64,000 nt of DNA from Clostridiales bacterium (GTDB lineage: Bacteria; Bacillota; Clostridia; Oscillospirales; CAG-382), in the NCBI GenBank assembly GCA_003343885.1, contig QAKH01000048.1, forward strand, positions 1-64,000, read 5' to 3'. Below, piece by piece: positions 1 through 8,687 of the stretch. The translations under genes and the position numbers were made by a program. The notes beneath the pieces were generated by a model, which was not told the DNA's origin, did not search any database, and saw nothing but the letters and a program-made list of their open reading frames with translations. The stretch's first letter is position 1. Each line of letters opens with the position of its first letter.

Positions 1-2
1 CA

Positions 3-905
3 ACAAAAATAAATGCAGTAAAACTATACCGGTTAGAAAAAGATATAGACTTTGTATGCAGAAGGTATCATATTTCAAAAGCGTCGCTTATGCGTTGGAA
101 CAAAGCATATGACGGCACAAAGGAATCGTTGACACCAAAGTCGCACAGACCACATTCAGAGCACCCCAATGCCCACACAGAGCAAGAGTTAAAATGGATA
201 AAGGACTATCATAGAAGAAATCCTGACATTTCAATTTGCGAGCTGTTCGGTAAACTACGAGAGGATAAGGCGTATTCGCGTCATCCCGGCTCTCTGTATA
301 GAGTTTTTGTCCGTCTGGGCTTCAGAAAGAAAGTTGAATCCACAAAGAAAAAGAGCAAGCACAACGGTTATTACGATACACCTACAGAGCTGGGGGTAAA
401 GTGGCAGCTTGATGTTAAATATGTTCCTGTAGCCTGCTATTCGGGTAAAGATGGGGAAAAATACTATCAATATACAATGCTTGAAGAAGCATCAAGAAAG
501 CGGTTTATTTATCCTTACAAAGAACAAAGCGGCTTTTCCACCATAGATTTTGTGAAGCGTGCGATTACATATTTTGGTTACGCACCTACCACAATCCAAA
601 CAGATAATGGCGGTGAGTTTACGAATACCAAAAAGACAGATAGAGTGCATATTTTTGACAAATTCTGCCGTTATTACAATATAACACACAAACTCATACG
701 CCCGAAAACACCTTGGCATAATGGCAAGGTGGAACGCAGTCACAGAAACGACCAAGAGCGTTTCTACAATTATTTGCGTTTTTATTCATATGAGGATCTA
801 CTCGTTCAAATGAAGCGTTACTTGTACCGCTCAAACCGTATTCCAATGTCGGTTTTGGGATGGAAATCACCTGAACAAAAACACAATGAACTCTTGTCGC
901 TTTGA
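3..905 (+). CDS. IS481/IS3-like rve-family transposase, 5' end outside the window
   Basis: DDE recombinase that cuts and joins insertion-sequence ends. The frame is open back to the first bases of the window, so the N-terminus is missing; an ATG at 90 is only an internal methionine. The part before it looks like a helix-turn-helix (ISKASLMRWNKAY). The integrase core carries the expected triad: WQLDVKY (first Asp), QTDNGGEFT (second Asp) and HNGKVERSHRNDQERF (Glu). It ends with the usual SPEQ-type tail of this family. It is related to the broken copy at 28549-29192 (shared KLIRP.TP.HNGKVERSHR.DQ.RFY) but clearly divergent, so they are different elements. Probably intact apart from the window cut. 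Confidence 0.88.
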   Translation, partial: TKINAVKLYRLEKDIDFVCRRYHISKASLMRWNKAYDGTKESLTPKSHRPHSEHPNAHTEQELKWIKDYHRRNPDISICELFGKLREDKAYSRHPGSLYRVFVRLGFRKKVESTKKKSKHNGYYDTPTELGVKWQLDVKYVPVACYSGKDGEKYYQYTMLEEASRKRFIYPYKEQSGFSTIDFVKRAITYFGYAPTTIQTDNGGEFTNTKKTDRVHIFDKFCRYYNITHKLIRPKTPWHNGKVERSHRNDQERFYNYLRFYSYEDLLVQMKRYLYRSNRIPMSVLGWKSPEQKHNELLSL

Positions 906-975
906 GGTGTCGACACTGCGTGTCGTCTCCGCTCGGTTTCGCTTCGCTACACCTCTCTTCGCCCCCACGCAGTGT
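904..975. repeat. Nested inverted repeats after the transposase
   Basis: Just past the transposase stop are nested palindromes: GAGGTGT (904-910) with ACACCTC (949-955), CGACAC-TGC-GTGTCG (911-925), and ACACTGCGTG (913-922) with CACGCAGTGT (966-975). These could form the element's 3' terminator or hairpin end. The left end of the element is outside the window, so terminal inverted repeats cannot be tested. The rest up to 1160 is AT-rich and shows no gene. Confidence 0.6.
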
Positions 976-1162
976 ATTTTAACTGTATTCTTTCTTTTTT
1001 ATCTTTTTAGTCTCACATCATTGACAAATATACATTTTCTGACAATATAAGTTAATTTTACGTTATTTTATCAATGCTTGAGAAGAAGAAGCTCAAATTC
1101 AGTTTTCTATGATACAAAAACAAAACCGCAGGAATATATAAATATATAAGATGCAGATACAG

Positions 1163-1198
1163 AAAAAACAAAAAATCCGAAGCGTTAGCTTCGGATTT
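1163..1198 (-). terminator. Intrinsic terminator of the tRNA gene
   Basis: AAATCCGAAGC (1173-1183) pairs perfectly with GCTTCGGATTT (1188-1198) around a GTTA loop. On the minus strand the stem is followed by a T-rich run, so it terminates the tRNA-Gln transcript. Confidence 0.85.
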
Positions 1199-1202
1199 AA
1201 AC

Positions 1203-1277
1203 TGGCTGCGGAACTAGGATTCGAACCCAGACAAACAGAGTCAGAGTCTGTCGTGCTACCTTTACACAATTCCGCAG
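1203..1277 (-). tRNA. tRNA-Gln (anticodon CTG)
   Basis: The minus strand folds as a complete 72-nt tRNA with an encoded CCA (75 nt). The acceptor CTGCGGA pairs with TCCGCAG, the anticodon arm is ACAGA-CTCTGAC-TCTGT, and the T loop carries GGTTCGAATC. The anticodon at positions 34-36 is CTG, reading CAG codons for glutamine. It is a single gene with its own promoter and terminator. Confidence 0.93.
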
Positions 1278-1297
1278 TGATTTACTCAACGGTGTAT

Positions 1298-1326
1298 ATA
1301 ATACCATAAAACAGTTAGCTTGTCAA
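1298..1326 (-). promoter_or_regulatory. Sigma-A promoter of the tRNA-Gln gene
   Basis: On the minus strand: TTGACA (1321-1326), a 17-bp spacer, TATTAT (1298-1303). It lies 20 bp upstream of the tRNA 5' end. Confidence 0.8.
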
Positions 1327-1419
1327 TACTTTTTTGCTTTAAATTTAAGTTTTTTTGTGGTGATTCGTTGTAAAATGAAATATGACATAGAAAAAAATAT
1401 AACTTTTTTAAAAAAATAC

Positions 1420-1448
1420 TTGACAACTTACTGTTTTGGTAGTACAAT
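1420..1448 (+). promoter_or_regulatory. Sigma-A promoter of the leu operon
   Basis: TTGACA (1420-1425), exactly 17 bp, then TACAAT (1443-1448), immediately upstream of the T-box leader. Confidence 0.85.
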
Positions 1449-1459
1449 AACGCGCAAGG

Positions 1460-1748
1460 AAAATTTATAAAGGCTATGACGAAGAATGGTCACGGAGATA
1501 AACAGCACAGAGAGCTGATGTTTGGTGCGAATCAGTATGTTATGTATCCCTGCCCTCTCACTTCTGAGCCGGAAGCCCGAACCTGTGTATGCAGTCTAGG
1601 GCGACCCGTGTATGCTACGTCAGTGTATAGAGGTTGATTGACCTCGAAGAGGTGGCGGACGTTTTGTTCGCAATTTGAGTGGTACCGCGAGTGCAAAGTT
1701 ATTTACACCCGTCTCAAAGCAAAAAGCTTTGGGACGGGTTTTTATTTT
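1460..1748 (+). promoter_or_regulatory. T-box riboswitch with terminator, leucine type
   Basis: A tRNA-sensing leader in front of leuA. Visible parts are the AGAGAGCTG...GGTGCGAATCAG distal stem I element (1510-1534), a CTC triplet (1557-1559) followed by ACTTCTGAGC that fits a leucine specifier, and the T-box core TGGTACCGCG (1680-1689). The terminator pairs CCCGTCTCAAAGC with GCTTTGGGACGGG (1708-1738), followed by a T run. Known logic: uncharged tRNA pairs with specifier and T-box and stabilises the antiterminator, so leucine starvation turns the operon on. The specifier was placed by spacing, not by a covariance model. Confidence 0.9.
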
Positions 1749-1815
1749 TCCCAAAGCTTTAGAAGTTGTATCCATTGAAGCTTTTAGATTTGGTATATTG
1801 GAAGGAGTAAAAAAT

Positions 1816-3492
1816 ATGATGGATTCAAGCAAATACCGGGTTGGATATTTCCCGGTAGATAAAAAGTATAACAAATGGGTGGAAAAAGATCATATTGAAA
1901 AAGCGCCCGTTTGGTGCAGCGTTGATATGCGCGACGGCAACCAAAGTCTTGTAATTCCCATGAGCCTTGAGGAAAAACTCGAATATTACAAAGTACTGCT
2001 GCAAGTCGGCTTTAAGGAAATCGAGGTTGGTTTTCCTGCTGCAAGTGACACAGAATATGAATTTCTTCGCACTCTTATCGACAACAATATGATTCCCGAA
2101 GACGTAACCGTACAGGTGCTGACGCAATGCAGAGAACACATTATTCGTAAAACCTTTGACGCATGCAAAGGTGCGCCGAGCGCTATTATTCATTTCTATA
2201 ATTCGGTAAGCGTTGCTCAGAGAGAGCAGGTCTTCAAAAAATCAAAGGAAGAAATTAAGCAGATTGCTGTTGACGGCGCAAAGCTTGTAAAAAAACTGGC
2301 AAACGAATACGAAGGCAACTTCCGCTTTGAGTATTCACCCGAATCCTTTACCGGAACCGAACCGGAATATGCACTGGAAGTATGCAATGCTGTTCTTGAT
2401 GTCCTGGAGCCGAGCGAAAACAATAATGTAATTATAAATTTGCCTGTTACGGTTGAAATGAGTATGCCTCACGTTTACGCAAGCCAGGTAGAGTATATGA
2501 GTGAAAACCTTAAATACCGTGAATTTGTAACGCTTTCTCTGCATCCTCACAACGACAGAGGCACCGGTGTTGCCGACGCGGAACTTGCTCTTCTTGCAGG
2601 TGCTGACCGTGTAGAGGGCACACTGTTCGGCAACGGGGAAAGAACAGGTAATGTGGACATTATCACGCTTGCTTTGAACATGTATTCTCACGGAGTAGAT
2701 CCGAAACTTGATCTTTCAAACATGAACGAACTTGTTGAAACGTATGAAAGATGTACTCGAATGCACGTATACGAAAGAGCCCCGTATGCCGGCTCACTTG
2801 TATTTGCGGCTTTCTCGGGATCCCATCAGGACGCCATTGCAAAAGGTATGAAATACAGAAGCAAGAACAAACTCCATGAGTGGAGCGTTCCTTATATCCC
2901 GATTGATCCAAAGGATATTGGCAGAACATACGATGCAGATGTTATTCGTGTTAATTCTCAGTCCGGCAAGGGCGGTATCGGATATCTCTTAGAGCAGACA
3001 TTCGGATACAATCTTCCTCCGAAAATGCGGGAACATTTCAGCTATATGTGCAAAGACATATCTGACCATGAACACAGAGAGCTTAAGCCTGATGATGTAT
3101 TGGAAATCTTTACAACACATTATCTTAATCTCAAAGGCGGTATTGAAGTCACCGACTTTGACTTCATGCGTGAGAATGATGCAGTAAAAATCGACATAAC
3201 ATTCAAGAAAGACGGCGAAGAAACACAGCTTGAAGCGGAAGGCAACGGTACGCTCAGCGCTGTAAACAACGCTTTATGCGAGTTTACCGGTGAAAAATAT
3301 ACTTTGCAGGTTTTCACCCAGCACAGCATGCAGGAGCAAGGTTCACACAGTGTTGCAGCTTCGTATATTGGTCTTGAGAAAGAAGACGGAACAATGTACT
3401 GGGGCGCCGGTACAGATACCGATGTTATTACCGCAAGCACAAACGCACTTCTCAGTGCTTTCTATAATATGACCAAAGGAGACGTAAAATAA
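1816..3492 (+). CDS. leuA: 2-isopropylmalate synthase
   Basis: First committed step of leucine synthesis: condenses acetyl-CoA with 2-oxoisovalerate. The ATG at 1816 is chosen because GGAAGGAG lies just upstream; an upstream in-frame ATG at 1675 lies inside the T-box and is not a start. The 558-residue product is the long 'type 2' (yeast-like) form: [10 protein letters not shown] holds the catalytic Asp/Arg region, [10 protein letters not shown] and the [12 protein letters not shown] loop are metal/substrate motifs, and the C-terminal third is the leucine-feedback LeuA dimer domain. The stop shares one base with the leuC start (TAATG), so the two are translationally coupled. Regulated by the T-box. 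Confidence 0.95.
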   Translation: MMDSSKYRVGYFPVDKKYNKWVEKDHIEKAPVWCSVDMRDGNQSLVIPMSLEEKLEYYKVLLQVGFKEIEVGFPAASDTEYEFLRTLIDNNMIPEDVTVQVLTQCREHIIRKTFDACKGAPSAIIHFYNSVSVAQREQVFKKSKEEIKQIAVDGAKLVKKLANEYEGNFRFEYSPESFTGTEPEYALEVCNAVLDVLEPSENNNVIINLPVTVEMSMPHVYASQVEYMSENLKYREFVTLSLHPHNDRGTGVADAELALLAGADRVEGTLFGNGERTGNVDIITLALNMYSHGVDPKLDLSNMNELVETYERCTRMHVYERAPYAGSLVFAAFSGSHQDAIAKGMKYRSKNKLHEWSVPYIPIDPKDIGRTYDADVIRVNSQSGKGGIGYLLEQTFGYNLPPKMREHFSYMCKDISDHEHRELKPDDVLEIFTTHYLNLKGGIEVTDFDFMRENDAVKIDITFKKDGEETQLEAEGNGTLSAVNNALCEFTGEKYTLQVFTQHSMQEQGSHSVAASYIGLEKEDGTMYWGAGTDTDVITASTNALLSAFYNMTKGDVK

Positions 3493-4751
3493 TGGGAATG
3501 ACTATGACTCAAAAAATCCTTGCAGCCCATGCCGGACTTGACAAGGTAGTTGCCGGTCAGCTTATCAATGCTAAACTGGACATTGTTCTCGGCAATGATA
3601 TTACAACACCGGTAGCTGTTAATGAATTCAAAAAAGCTGGTTTTAACTCCGTTTTTGACAAGGACAGAGTTGCTATCGTGCTTGACCACTTTGTACCGAA
3701 CAAGGATATTAAGGCGGCTGAACAAAGCAAGACCTGCCGTGAATTCGCATGTGCTCACTGTGTAAGCCATTTTTATGATGTCGGAAAAATGGGTATTGAA
3801 CACGCACTTCTTCCGGAACAAGGTGTTGTAACTGCCGGCGATTGCATTATCGGTGCGGACAGTCACACATGTACATACGGAGCTCTCGGTGCTTTTTCTA
3901 CCGGAGTCGGCTCTACCGACATGGCGGCTGGAATGGCAACAGAAATGGCTTGGTTCAAGGTACCGTCTGCAATTAAGTTTAATTTGACCGGTAAATTGCC
4001 GAAAAATTGCAGCGGAAAAGATGTAATTCTTACCATTATCGGTATGATCGGTGTTGACGGTGCTCTTTACAAAAGCATGGAATTCACCGGAAACGGCACT
4101 CACGGACTTTCTATGGACGACCGCCTGTGCATATGCAATATGGCAATTGAAGCTGGTGCTAAAAACGGCATTTTCCCTGTTGACGACATAACCATGAATT
4201 ATCTGAACGGCAGAAGCGAAAGAGCTCCGGTTGTTTATGAAGCAGACGCTGACGCAGAATATGAGAGAATTATTGATATCGATCTTTCAAAAATAGTCCC
4301 GACGGTTGCATGTCCTCATCTGCCCGAAAACACGCGTCCGGCAAGCGAACTGCACGATATTAAAGTAGACCAGGTCGTTATAGGTTCCTGCACTAACGGA
4401 AGATTGGAAGATATGGAAGCGGCTTACAACATTCTTAAGGGAAAAAAGATTGCCGACGGTGTTCGCTGTATTATTATTCCCGGCACTATGCAAATTCTTC
4501 GTGAGTGCGTAGAACGCGGTTGGTACACAGCTTTTATTGATGCGGGCGCCGTTGTTTCAACGCCGACATGCGGTCCTTGTCTTGGCGGATATATGGGCAT
4601 ACTCGCTGCCGGAGAAAGGTGTCTTGCTACGACAAACCGCAACTTTGTCGGACGTATGGGACATGTGGACAGCGAAGTTTATCTCGGCTCTCCTCACACC
4701 GCTGCCGCTACTGCGCTCAAAGGCTTTATCACCGAGTTTAAGGAGGCTTAA
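3492..4751 (+). CDS. leuC: 3-isopropylmalate dehydratase large subunit
   Basis: Isomerises 2- to 3-isopropylmalate together with LeuD, using a [4Fe-4S] cluster. At 419 residues it is the short, archaeal/clostridial type, lacking the insertions of the ~470-residue enterobacterial form. Cluster cysteines lie in [22 protein letters not shown] and [13 protein letters not shown]. The start ATG overlaps the leuA stop; a second ATG two codons later (3498) is an alternative, with AAAGGAG upstream serving either. The leuD start follows 3 bp after the stop. Confidence 0.95.
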   Translation: MGMTMTQKILAAHAGLDKVVAGQLINAKLDIVLGNDITTPVAVNEFKKAGFNSVFDKDRVAIVLDHFVPNKDIKAAEQSKTCREFACAHCVSHFYDVGKMGIEHALLPEQGVVTAGDCIIGADSHTCTYGALGAFSTGVGSTDMAAGMATEMAWFKVPSAIKFNLTGKLPKNCSGKDVILTIIGMIGVDGALYKSMEFTGNGTHGLSMDDRLCICNMAIEAGAKNGIFPVDDITMNYLNGRSERAPVVYEADADAEYERIIDIDLSKIVPTVACPHLPENTRPASELHDIKVDQVVIGSCTNGRLEDMEAAYNILKGKKIADGVRCIIIPGTMQILRECVERGWYTAFIDAGAVVSTPTCGPCLGGYMGILAAGERCLATTNRNFVGRMGHVDSEVYLGSPHTAAATALKGFITEFKEA

Positions 4752-4754
4752 ATA

Positions 4755-5252
4755 ATGAATACACAAGGAAAAGTTTTCAAATATCCTGATAATGTAGATA
4801 CAGACGTTATAATACCTGCCCGTTATCTTAACACTCCGGACGCAAAGGAACTGGCTCTGCATTGCATGGAGGATATCGACACCGAATTTGTAAAAAAAGT
4901 AAAAGCAGGCGACATTATGGTTGCCGGATGGAATTTCGGATGCGGATCTTCACGTGAACATGCGCCGCTTGTTATTAAGACCTGCGGTACGGGATGCGTT
5001 ATAGCAAAAAGTTTTGCAAGAATTTTCTACCGCAACGCTATCAACATAGGACTTCCGATTCTTGAATGCGAGGAAGCGGCCGAGGAAATCAGCGCCAACG
5101 ATGAGGTAAAGGTAGATTTTGACACAGGCGTCATAACCGACATAACTACCGGAAAGACATACAAGGCTCAGCCGTTCCCGCCGTTTATCCAAAATATTAT
5201 CAGATGCGGCGGACTTCTTAAATCACTGAAAGAAGGCGAACAAAATGGTTAA
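4755..5252 (+). CDS. leuD: 3-isopropylmalate dehydratase small subunit
   Basis: Swivel domain that completes the aconitase-like active site of LeuCD. The 165-residue length matches the small-subunit type that pairs with short LeuC. The signature [12 protein letters not shown] is present, and [10 protein letters not shown] near the N-terminus is typical. AAGGAGG precedes the ATG. Its last codons overlap leuB by 8 bp, continuing the coupled leuACDB order. Confidence 0.95.
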   Translation: MNTQGKVFKYPDNVDTDVIIPARYLNTPDAKELALHCMEDIDTEFVKKVKAGDIMVAGWNFGCGSSREHAPLVIKTCGTGCVIAKSFARIFYRNAINIGLPILECEEAAEEISANDEVKVDFDTGVITDITTGKTYKAQPFPPFIQNIIRCGGLLKSLKEGEQNG

Positions 5253-6312
5253 AAATATTGCAGTCATCCGTGGAGACGGTATCGGACCGGAAATTGTTAA
5301 TGCGGCTATAAAGGTTCTTGACAAAGTCGCAGAGCTATACGGACACACTTTTAACTACACGGATGTAGATATGGGCGGATGTGCAATCGACAAATACGGT
5401 GATCCTCTGCCTGAGAGTGAACTTAAAAAATGCGTTGAATCCGACAGTGTTTTACTGGGAGCCGTGGGCGGAGATAAATGGAATGACGTACCCGGGCACA
5501 TGCGTCCTGAAAAAGGGCTTCTTCGCCTTCGTGCAGGAATGGGTGTTTACAGCAACAACCGCCCTGCAAAAATATGGCCGCAGCTTTCGGATGCGTCGCC
5601 TTTAAAAAAGTCCATTGTAGACCAGGGAATTGACTTTATTATTGTAAGAGAACTGATTGGAGGCATTTACTTCGGAGAACACAAGACTGAGGGAGACACC
5701 GCTATCGATGTGCTTAAGTACAGCGAGGCAGAAATAGAGCGAATCGGAAGAATCGGTTTTGAAACGGCACAGAAAAGACGTAAAAAGCTATGCTCGGTTG
5801 AAAAAAGTAATGTTTTGGATTCCAGCCGCCTTTGGAAAAAAGTAATGCACCGCTTAGCAGAAGAATATCCTGATGTTGAGCTTTCGGATATGCTGGTTGA
5901 TAACTGCGCTATGCAGATAGTTAAGAACCCGGCTCAGTTTGATGTAGTAGTAACAGAGAACATGTTTGGCGATATTCTTTCTGATGAAGCCTCAATGATT
6001 ACCGGCTCTATCGGTATGATTCCTTCCTCAAGCTTAGGCAGCGCTTCCTGCGGACTTTATGAACCAATCCACGGTTCTGCCCCGGATATTGCCGGCAAAG
6101 ACATTGCAAACCCGGTCGGAACAATACTATCTGCCGCTATGATGCTTCGTTTCAGCTTTGATATGGGGCATGAAGCTGACGCTATTGAAAAAGCTGTTTC
6201 AACTTATCTTGATATGGGATACCGCACAGCTGACATAATGGGCGAGCAATGCAAACTTGTCGGCTGCAAAGAATGCGGCGAACTGATTGTAAACAATCTA
6301 AAAAAGGATTGA
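5245..6312 (+). CDS. leuB: 3-isopropylmalate dehydrogenase
   Basis: NAD-dependent oxidation and decarboxylation of 3-isopropylmalate to 2-oxoisocaproate. It has 355 residues, the normal length. Motifs: GDGIGPEI at the N-terminus, [12 protein letters not shown], and the metal-binding and family signature region [18 protein letters not shown], followed by [22 protein letters not shown] (NAD-binding loop). Last gene of the operon; hairpins follow. Confidence 0.96.
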   Translation: MVKNIAVIRGDGIGPEIVNAAIKVLDKVAELYGHTFNYTDVDMGGCAIDKYGDPLPESELKKCVESDSVLLGAVGGDKWNDVPGHMRPEKGLLRLRAGMGVYSNNRPAKIWPQLSDASPLKKSIVDQGIDFIIVRELIGGIYFGEHKTEGDTAIDVLKYSEAEIERIGRIGFETAQKRRKKLCSVEKSNVLDSSRLWKKVMHRLAEEYPDVELSDMLVDNCAMQIVKNPAQFDVVVTENMFGDILSDEASMITGSIGMIPSSSLGSASCGLYEPIHGSAPDIAGKDIANPVGTILSAAMMLRFSFDMGHEADAIEKAVSTYLDMGYRTADIMGEQCKLVGCKECGELIVNNLKKD

Positions 6313-6415
6313 CATATCTGTTAAAGGCTTTAGCGCACAGATATGTTTGAATAAAACACCATGTAAAAACAACCGCATGACCCGGCATTTATAAACATTG
6401 CCCTGTCATACGGTT
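6312..6415. terminator. Two hairpins downstream of leuB
   Basis: ACATATCTGT (6312-6321) pairs with ACAGATATGT (6337-6346). A second stem, AACCGcATGAC (6371-6381) with GTCATaCGGTT (6405-6415), follows. Neither has a strong T run, but lying between convergent leuB and dcd they probably end both transcripts. Nothing else is seen up to dcd. Confidence 0.55.
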
Positions 6416-6503
6416 GATGATTTATCTAAAAAAATATATATTTCAAAAGTATCAAAGAAATGTTTTATATTTCTTCTGTGCATATTACAGCGTGCTGTGG
6501 AGC

Positions 6504-7040
6504 TTACTTCAAATCGTTATCCAAGTATACTCGAGATCCGGTTGCGCCGCGTTGTCCCTGATATTTTCCGCTATACGGATTGAGGGCAGGAAAATCCATT
6601 TTTGCGAACACAAGCTGTCCTACTCTTCTTCCCGATTTCAACTCTATTGCACAACGATTTGCATTAAAAAGTTCCAAAGTGATTTCACCTTTAAATCCCG
6701 GATCAACCCATCCGGCATTTTGTATGAAAAGTCCCATTCGCCCAAGAGAGCTTCTACCCTCCACAAACGCGGTTAAATCGTCGGGCAATTCAAAATACTC
6801 CATTGTTGTTGCAAGTACAAATTGACCGGGCAAAAGAATATAAGTATCTGTTTTTATGGTTTTATACTCGGTTTTACTGTCCATTTTTATAATGCCGGAT
6901 GAATTATCTTCCACGATGCTGAACGTATCGCCGAGCCGTATATCTATGCTTGCAGGCTGAATTTGTGTAAGCTCCAAAGGTTCAGCTATAAGCGTTTTTT
7001 CCTGTATCATTTTCGACAAGGTTTTATCCGATAAAATCAT
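6504..7040 (-). CDS. dcd: dCTP deaminase family protein
   Basis: Deaminates dCTP, supplying dUTP or dUMP for dTMP synthesis. The 178-residue protein has the trimeric dUTPase-like fold motifs: QPASIDIRLGD, the EGRSSLGRMGL substrate loop and the NAGWVDPGFKGEITLEL block, then ANRCAIELKSGRRVGQLVF. It could be the mono-functional enzyme or the bifunctional dUMP-forming type; sequence alone does not settle it here. AAAGGAG lies at good spacing before the ATG. It stands alone, convergent with leuB. Confidence 0.92.
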   Translation of the reverse strand: MILSDKTLSKMIQEKTLIAEPLELTQIQPASIDIRLGDTFSIVEDNSSGIIKMDSKTEYKTIKTDTYILLPGQFVLATTMEYFELPDDLTAFVEGRSSLGRMGLFIQNAGWVDPGFKGEITLELFNANRCAIELKSGRRVGQLVFAKMDFPALNPYSGKYQGQRGATGSRVYLDNDLK

Positions 7041-7376
7041 ATAAATTACTCCTTTTTATTTAGTAAAACCGCTGTAGTTCTGTGATGATATTATACCATA
7101 TCGGTTATGTGTTGTAAATTAACAATATTAAAATTATATTTCTCTGAATCTTGAAAACAGTCAGCAAAATTGTTATATATACATAATTTTTTTAGTGTTA
7201 AAAGCTTGGTTATGTAGAAATTATATATGTTAAATTTTGATGACACAATGTGAATTTTACATATTTTTAATAAAAAAGCTCGTTTTTTTTTGAACAAACC
7301 CTTTATTTTTCTGTTTGTGTATGATATAATTGTCAAGTATTTATAATGCTTTTTTCTAAAAGGAGGAAAAAACAAA
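7041..7376 (+). promoter_or_regulatory. Intergenic region with hydrogenase operon promoter
   Basis: A 336-bp AT-rich gap between divergent dcd and the hydrogenase operon. TATAAT (7325-7330) is a good -10 for the operon; the -35 at 17-bp spacing (TTTATT, 7302-7307) is weak, suggesting activator dependence or another sigma factor. AAAAGGAGG precedes the first ATG. I looked for a Rex-type palindrome (TTGTTAAN4TTAACAA-like) and found none convincing. No gene is seen. Confidence 0.5.
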
Positions 7377-7871
7377 ATGGCAAACACTATTTCTACTCTT
7401 CCCTTTTCCGGCACTGCCGAGCAGGAAGAACGCCTTGCGGCAGTTATTTCAGAACACAAAGACAAACCCGGCGCACTTATTCCGGTTCTCCAGAAGGCGC
7501 AGGAAATATATGGTTATCTCCCTGTTGAGGTTGAGGAAAAAATTGCTGATGGATTAGGCATTTCTCTTGAAAAAGTATACGAAGTAGTAACTTTTTACGC
7601 ACAGTTTGCTCTCAATCCGAAAGGCAGATATAATATTTCTGTCTGTCTTGGTACGGCTTGCTACGTAAAAGGTTCCGGAGATATATACAACAAGCTTTCT
7701 GAAACACTCGGTGTGGGAGAAGGCGAATGTACGCCAGACGGTAAATTCTCGCTTGAATCCTGCCGCTGCGTAGGCGCTTGCGGTCTTGCTCCCGTTCTTT
7801 TGGTTAACGAAGATGTTTATGGTCGTCTCGTGCCGGAAGATGTTGCAGGAATACTCCAAAAATACAACTAA
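7377..7871 (+). CDS. hydC: Electron-bifurcating [FeFe]-hydrogenase subunit C (NuoE-like)
   Basis: Thioredoxin-like [2Fe-2S] subunit related to NuoE/HndA. Together with HydB and HydA it lets the enzyme couple H2 formation to joint oxidation of NADH (or NADPH) and reduced ferredoxin. 164 residues, family length. The four cluster ligands are Cys90, Cys95 (SVCLGTACYVKG) and Cys131, Cys135 (CRCVGACG), preceded by the helical NuoE N-domain. It is the first gene of the operon, separated from hydB by seven genes, but the same strand and tight packing argue for one transcript. Cytoplasmic. Confidence 0.93.
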   Translation: MANTISTLPFSGTAEQEERLAAVISEHKDKPGALIPVLQKAQEIYGYLPVEVEEKIADGLGISLEKVYEVVTFYAQFALNPKGRYNISVCLGTACYVKGSGDIYNKLSETLGVGEGECTPDGKFSLESCRCVGACGLAPVLLVNEDVYGRLVPEDVAGILQKYN

Positions 7872-7903
7872 TTTATTTTAATTTTAATATTTTCGGAGGC
7901 TTT

Positions 7904-8257
7904 ATGAAAATTTCTGAGATTTCAAGGCTGTTAGAAGCCGAGGTTTTGTGCTGCGAAAACATGTTGGACAACGAGGTCTATTCTGCCTGCGGCAGCGACA
8001 TGATGAGTGATGTTCTCGCTTTTGTCAAAAACCAGGCGGTTCTTTTGACCGGTCTTGTAAACCCACAGGTCATTCGCACTGCGGAAATGATGGATATGCA
8101 CTGTGTTGTCTTTGTAAGAGGCAAGGTGCCTTCCGAGGAGATGCTTGCGCTTGCAAAAGATTGTGAAATTCTTGTCATGACTACTCGCATGAGGATGTTT
8201 GAGGCATGCGGTAAGTTATACACTCACGGACTTTACAATCAAGAGGTAGCGCTATGA
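7904..8257 (+). CDS. DRTGG-like domain protein of hydrogenase operon (first copy)
   Basis: 117-residue soluble protein with the fold of the DRTGG domain found in HPr-kinase-like and phosphotransacetylase-associated proteins: an N-terminal MKISEISRLLEAEVLC segment, then GSDMMSDVLAF, which is typical. Function unknown. It resembles the second copy at 9961-10305 (both start with a short helix, then GAEI/EAEV, then S-D-x-x-S/D-x-V/M). Its TGA overlaps the next ATG (ATGA), so it is translated with the ATPase. Proteins of this type recur in HydS-containing hydrogenase operons, which suggests a nucleotide- or redox-linked regulatory role (inference). Confidence 0.78.
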   Translation: MKISEISRLLEAEVLCCENMLDNEVYSACGSDMMSDVLAFVKNQAVLLTGLVNPQVIRTAEMMDMHCVVFVRGKVPSEEMLALAKDCEILVMTTRMRMFEACGKLYTHGLYNQEVAL

Positions 8258-8676
8258 GTTCGCCTTTGACTTTCCGCTTTGACGTCGACGGAGAGAATTT
8301 TACTTCCGCCGGAGAAGCTTCCGTACAGGTAAAAAAGAATCTTCGCAGTCTCGGCATTGCCCCTGAAACGATTCGCCGTGTTTCGATAGCTATGTATGAG
8401 GGCGAAATCAACATGGTCATCCATGCAGGAGGCGGTATTGCGGAGGTTTTCGTGGAGCCTGACGTAATAACAATTGTTCTTACTGATCAAGGTCCCGGTA
8501 TAGCCGACGTCAGTCTTGCCATGCAGGAAGGTTTTTCTACCGCTCCGGATACAATACGTGCTCTCGGATTCGGTGCAGGTATGGGACTTCCGAACATGAA
8601 AAGATACACAGATGAAATGATTATAGACACTGAACTCGGAAAAGGCACAAAAATAACTATGAAAGTAAATATTTGA
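8254..8676 (+). CDS. GHKL ATPase, RsbW/SpoIIAB-like
   Basis: 140-residue protein made essentially of one histidine-kinase-like ATPase domain. The N box is seen as IAMYEGEINMVIHA, the G1 box as TDQGPGIADV, and the G2 box as GFGAGMGLPNMKRYTDEM. RsbW-like proteins phosphorylate or sequester partners such as sigma factors or anti-anti-sigma factors. No such partner gene is in the operon. Overlap with the upstream DRTGG gene and an 11-bp gap to the HydS-like gene imply a joint role, probably signal output of the HydS module (inference). Confidence 0.85.
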   Translation: MSSPLTFRFDVDGENFTSAGEASVQVKKNLRSLGIAPETIRRVSIAMYEGEINMVIHAGGGIAEVFVEPDVITIVLTDQGPGIADVSLAMQEGFSTAPDTIRALGFGAGMGLPNMKRYTDEMIIDTELGKGTKITMKVNI

Positions 8677-8687
8677 GGTGATAGCAG

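Noticed and set aside
1675..1815. N-terminal extension of leuA from an upstream in-frame ATG
   Set aside because: It lies within the T-box core and terminator, has no ribosome site, and the product would carry 47 residues foreign to the family.
6504..7040. dcd as part of the leu operon
   Set aside because: It is on the opposite strand and separated by hairpins.
7041..7376. Rex operator upstream of the hydrogenase operon
   Set aside because: No palindrome close to TTGTTAA-N4-TTAACAA was found; only AT-rich sequence with partial half-sites.
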